Origin: Tyto alba
Taxonomy: Eukaryota; Chordata; Aves; Strigiformes; Tytonidae
Direction: 5' to 3'
DNA length: 64,000 nucleotides
Assembly: GCF_018691265.1 (NCBI RefSeq)
Contig: NW_024881272.1
Coordinates: forward strand, 22,061,323 to 22,125,322
Shown: positions 60,694-64,000 of the stretch, piece after piece
How positions within the stretch are numbered: position 1 is the first letter of the stretch
Layout: every line of letters starts with the position of its first letter
Notes under the pieces: generated by a model
What the model was told of the DNA's origin: nothing
Database searches by the model: none
Seen by the model: the letters and a program-made list of their open reading frames with translations, nothing else
Made by a program: the position numbers and the translations under genes

Positions 60694-63600
60694 GTGAGCA
60701 GATGTCAGTCAGGAGAGCAGGTGAAGAGAGGATGGAGCCTCAGAAAAGCGATGTTTTTACCTTAAATCAAAGATGCTAGGGAAATCCTCAGGATCTATTT
60801 CTTTCTTCTACTTTTGAAGTAAAATGGAGATGCTGTGGCAGAAACCAGTCTTTCCAGGCTTCACCCAGCTGTAAAGTATTTCATACTCAAACAGCTTTGC
60901 ATGCAGCAAAGCTTAGCAAATAATACAGAGAGAATTCATCTCTACCAGTGCTAAAAATGTTGTGGTTTTGTTGCTATGGTTTTAATGCTTTAATAATGGT
61001 GCCTCCTCACCTTTTCAGATTTGCCATTATGTATAGTACAGCACTTTTAGTTGTGAGTACAGACTACCCAATTTCTCCACAATACAGACATAATTTCCAT
61101 ACAACAAAATTAAAGCTGCTGTCTGACCTGTGCTGCAGCTGTGAGTTAAAGCAAACTTTCTTCCTAGGCATCCAACCACCATATCAATTCTTCCAAACTT
61201 ATCACATTAAGCTCCCCATAGTTTTTGACCTGGACAATATTGTTTATTAAACTTGTGCATATATGAACACCTGAAAAACAATGTGATGACTTCAGTAAAA
61301 TTTCCATTGCTTTTAGAGAGTAAGAGACTGTGCATGTGAGAAAATAAACATGCTTACAATAATATGTTAAAATATAAGGTGTATTTCAGAATAGGACTGA
61401 AATTACAGATCAGTCAGTAAACTACAAAAACACCACAGATAGAAGAAATTACCTAAAAGTCAGGGTTAATAATAATTGTAATACCTAGTATTTATAGGAC
61501 TTTCCTCAAGATGTGAAAGCATTTTAAAATAAGAATTTAGTTTCATTTCATATTGTTATTCTTAAGTGACAGAGAAATAAACAACATATAGATGATTGAA
61601 TAGGATATAATTGGCAGAGCTAGAAACCTAGTTCCATGCCTCAAAAACAAGCTCAGTGGAAACTGTTCATATAAAATTAAGTTTGCTCCCATAATCAAAA
61701 CCACATTTTACTTCTAACTCATAGGAAAGTTAAGTTTATTTCTGGATTATTTTAATTTTTTTCAGCCCTACCGACAGAGCCTCTGTGGTACCTGCTGTAA
61801 ACAGATAACCACGTAACATAATCCTATTCATAAATTCAAATTCTATCTCCTCAGCTGGTCCCCATATTCCTGCACTGAAACCTCAGTCAATGTTTCATTG
61901 TTGATTATCTACCTCCCACCACCCCTGTGCTCAGGAGGAGGTTTCAGCTATCTCTTCCTGCATGGATTTTTTTAATTTTTGTTTCAGCCGTTCTCCCATC
62001 CTGGAACTGAAACTGTTCTGAAACACTTGAACAGAGAAGTCATATCCCCACTTCATCCTCATTTGCTATCCAAACAACTTGAAGTCTTTTAGTATAACTC
62101 ATCAAATATTATCTCTTTTCCTGTAATCCAATCCCAGTTTGAATGAATCTTTCTTAAGCAACTGTTATTAAAGCAGCAGATACCATTATTTTGTATTAAC
62201 TATACATATACAACAACTAGAATATTCCCTTGCCTTCACCAGTAATACTTTCCCAAAAAAGACTTCTGGTTTTTCATGGCTGTATTACATTCTTGGTTGA
62301 GTAACTTTGTGAGTGAGGAATAGTCAAGTTTTCCCTTTTCTCTGCCATGAGTGTATCCAGCTACTCCCACTTTATAGAAGACAATCAAGTACACAGACTT
62401 CTGCTTTGCTCTATTAAATTTCTTCCTGTCTTTACTACCCCCGTGTTAAAGGATAACGAGTTCTTCTTTCATAATATTAGTACTCTTTTATACATCTTTT
62501 ATCTCTTTCTGCTTCTGTTGGCATTCAAAAATAGTTTTAAAACATGCATTAAAATAACAGAAATGTGTCAGTGGTTGTGTTAGGTACCCCCTAGACCATA
62601 GGTCATATCTTTGCTATATTTTAGCTCTAGTCTAGCAGATTCATTTGAGAACCAGCAGTTGTGCATCTTAACATGCCAATTTTTCCTGTGTGCTGGGGAA
62701 GAGCTGGAATCACTATGCCGTTCCTATAGATGAGCCTAAGGTTAGGGTTAGGAGAAAGAGAACACGTAATTAGAAATTACAGCTCAAAGCAAACTAAGGG
62801 ATGATGTTACCATTTCCTCTGAGCAGTGTTTAATCTCTCAGCAGAATGTCATCCCTGGCCTGTAAATCAGCCCAGAGTTCAGGCTGAAAAAAGATGGAAG
62901 TCCAGAGTTATATTTGTAATTGGGAATGGAAATGTGGTGCAAAATGTAACTGAGCTGTAGAAGGAATTCTGTGAAAAGAGACTGACTTCCTTTTGAAGAC
63001 ATTAGCTCTATATATTGAATTTATATGTTGCTTTCAACTGCAGCAACATCTGTAGCCTTATTTTTGTCTTTCTCAACAACTGCATTCACCCTTTCCACAG
63101 GACTAACATAACTACTCCATCTTTATGAATTATGACCATGCCTAAGTATTAAGTCCCTTAGTCACATCCTAAATGGATTAAAACAATGCAATTTACTTGG
63201 GCATAAAGCCATTGCTGTTAGAAAACTCTAGCTACTACAGGACATTGCAGCTGGTCTCCTCAACAACTGAAGCAATAGAACCTATTCTTCACAATCCACA
63301 CTCATTTGTCATAGAAGAGAGACAAATTCTAGACCTGAGCACTCCAGGCAGTCGATTTCCCAAAATAGCACAATTAGAAGATCACTGAACATATTTGAAA
63401 ATAAGTTTGAAAACAGTTACTTCAGATCCCCATTTTAAGATATTTCTTAGAAATAAATGACCTTTTCCTAAGGTCAGTCTGCACCTAGAACCAAAAGCTG
63501 TCTCAAACCTCACTATTCCTTACTCTAGTGCAAAATATACATCTCTAACTCACTTTCTCTAAAAAATAACCAGCAAAGCTGTATTAAAAAACTATAGATA

Positions 63601-64000
63601 TTAACCCTGAAGGGGGTGGCAGAAGAGAAATTAAAACAGTATGCAACAGCTTAGTCATTTTATTTAACAGGCTACTAGAAGTGTTTGTTGTAAGCAAACC
63701 TAATTAGTTACACAGCTAAAAAGTCATTGTTCTCCTGAAAAGCATATAGCCAAATTCAAGTGTATATGCACAAAATTAGCTTCATATTTTTGAACTACAA
63801 TAGTCCATTCCAAATCCTTTAAAGCCAATGGAAAGGTTCCCACTCACTTTAGTCAACTTGACTTGTCCCTGGACTTCTCTTCCAACAATTTGTAAGCAAG
63901 TGGAAAAGAAAAATAGATGAGCTGTACTAAGTAGACTTCCAAGTCAAAATAAAAAGTTGTCTGCAATTAAAGAAAAGCAACAGATAAACTGGAACTTTTT
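60694..64000. other. AT-rich DNA, no gene seen
   Basis: A 100-codon plus frame at 60948-61250 has no domain. A short telomere-like word (TTAGGGTTAGG) lies at 62742-62752. Nothing else is recognised up to the window end. Confidence 0.6.

Noticed and set aside
1..64000. CRISPR arrays, tRNA or rRNA genes, operons, phage or plasmid modules
   Set aside because: No regularly spaced repeats, no tRNA A/B-box or cloverleaf seen, no clustered long ORFs; the content is vertebrate and transposon-derived.

Overview
This looks like bird genomic DNA from a gene-poor, AT-rich region. The main evidence is a 5'-truncated CR1 LINE (about 26869-27771, minus strand). It has the typical avian CR1 3' end and recognisable decayed reverse-transcriptase C-terminal sequence. 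There are also three solo-LTR-like elements of avian endogenous-retrovirus type. Two of them (16836-17431 minus; 52907-53507 plus) belong to one family, which I recognise from memory as a widespread neoavian ERVL-type LTR. The second has a perfect 5-bp target-site duplication (ATCTG). I saw no tRNA, rRNA, CRISPR, operon or bacterial-style gene layout. Nothing suggests a virus, plasmid or microbial genome.

No complete protein-coding gene can be supported. Most of the 64 kb reads as intergenic or intronic DNA, with scattered homopolymers, microsatellites and transposon remnants. The longest reading frames are mostly artefacts: frames through A or T runs, frames through the (ATGG)n microsatellite, or frames lacking an early ATG. 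A few short islands do look like exons, having a good splice acceptor, an open frame and a good donor. On the minus strand these are a phase-compatible pair at 11942-12092 and 12134-12307, separated by only 41 bases, and one at 38196-38350. On the plus strand they are at 1950-2083 (continuing as a second open frame to 2362, with a nearby AATAAA), 9574-9641, 20945-21105 and 60574-60693. None could be assigned to a known gene. They may be exons of one or more large genes, lncRNA exons, decayed pseudogene pieces or chance.

Layout: 0-12.4 kb, exon-like islands in AT-rich DNA; 12.4-16.8 kb, nothing definite; 16.8-17.4 kb, minus-strand solo LTR; 17.4-26.8 kb, one exon-like island and a small tandem duplication; 26.9-27.8 kb, CR1; 29.5-30.1 kb, unexplained GC-richer island; 34.85-35.42 kb, CpG-rich LTR; 36-49.7 kb, mostly featureless AT-rich DNA; 49.73-49.86 kb, a pure (ATGG)n array of about 32 units; 50-51.6 kb, GC-richer unexplained stretch; 52.9-53.5 kb, plus-strand solo LTR; 58.6 kb, long pyrimidine tract; 60.6 kb, exon-like island; the rest featureless.

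The best lead for something undescribed is the 11.9-12.3 kb minus-strand pair, followed by the 1.95-2.36 kb and 60.6 kb plus-strand islands. I found no convincing new biological system in the window.
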